From assembly GCA_028287205.1 (NCBI GenBank), contig JAQBQC010000214.1:1-6755 (forward strand): a stretch of DNA of 6,755 bases, in the 5' to 3' direction. Position 1 is the stretch's first letter. Every line of letters starts with the position of its first letter. This DNA is from Gemmatimonadota bacterium (GTDB lineage Bacteria; Gemmatimonadota; Gemmatimonadetes; Gemmatimonadales; Gemmatimonadaceae). Of the stretch, positions 6,611 through 6,755 are shown piece by piece. A program made the translations under genes and the position numbers. Below the pieces are notes generated by a model. The model had not been told where the DNA came from. It worked only from the letters and a program-made list of their open reading frames with translations, and ran no database searches.

Positions 6611-6755
6611 CGCGTGGGCGCGACGCCTCGCTCGAGCGGAGCGGGCGTGCGCGTCGCTCCCTCTACGAGTCGCTCCGTGCGGCTCAGGCGCTCGACATCG
6701 ATCGCGATGACGCCATCGGGACCATTCGCGAAGATGCTGGCGAACTTCACGTCCC
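6607..6755 (-). CDS. C-terminal 48 residues of an unrecognised protein, partial
   Basis: On the minus strand the frame is open from the window edge to a TAG at 6609-6607. It reads 48 residues, beginning DVKFASIFANGPDGVIAIDV and ending ERGVAPTR. Third positions are overwhelmingly G or C, and the first half has an alternating hydrophobic pattern as in beta strands, so this is very likely the end of a real gene transcribed toward the antiporter. The family cannot be named from this fragment; a beta-rich enzyme or propeller end is possible, but that is a guess. Its stop codon overlaps the antiporter stop within one CTAG. Confidence 0.65.
   Translation of the reverse strand, partial: DVKFASIFANGPDGVIAIDVERLSRTERLVEGATRTPAPLERGVAPTR
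6620..6657. repeat. 7-bp inverted repeat flanking a CGCTCGAGCG palindrome
   Basis: GCGACGC (6620-6626) and GCGTCGC (6651-6657) are perfect inverted arms 24 bases apart. Between them lies a perfect 10-bp palindrome (6629-6638). It lies within the end of the minus-strand partial gene, just past the antiporter stop. In DNA this GC-rich it may be chance, but it is the second structured element within 70 bases at this convergent junction. Confidence 0.3.

Overview
This is a GC-rich bacterial window with strong G/C preference at third codon positions. No mobile element, CRISPR array, rRNA or tRNA was seen. The first gene joins a bacterial transcriptional activator domain (BTAD), one membrane span, a TolB/FlgO-like domain and a long TPR array. 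That architecture is recurrent in Gemmatimonadota, so this phylum is the best guess; it is an inference from architecture and composition, not a proven assignment.

Layout. Positions 2-2614 (+) hold the 3' part of the membrane-tethered BTAD/TPR regulator; its DNA-binding end lies upstream of the window. After about 150 bp, 2769-3266 (+) encodes a small four-helix DoxX-like membrane protein with a strong ribosome binding site. It converges on 3364-3690 (-), an unrecognised two-helix membrane protein, and the 97-bp gap between them holds a 9-bp perfect inverted repeat. Upstream of that protein on the same strand, 3799-4842 (-) encodes an unrecognised 347-residue protein with a clear Sec signal peptide. 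A 199-bp divergent region separates it from 5042-6610 (+), a CPA1-type Na+/H+ antiporter with a cytoplasmic C-terminal tail. The antiporter ends tail-to-tail with a minus-strand gene whose last 48 codons are visible (6607-6755); the two stop codons overlap in one CTAG.

How the genes relate. Almost every product is predicted to sit in or cross the membrane: a signalling regulator, a DoxX-like protein, a small membrane protein, an exported protein and an ion antiporter. Nothing in the sequence links them into one pathway. The minus-strand pair could be co-transcribed, and the exported protein and antiporter share a divergent control region. No gene-free stretch exceeds 200 bp. I see no convincing new multi-gene system. 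The most unexplored items are the exported protein, the sensor half of the regulator (with a CPTC motif), and the structured 3' ends of the two convergent gene pairs.
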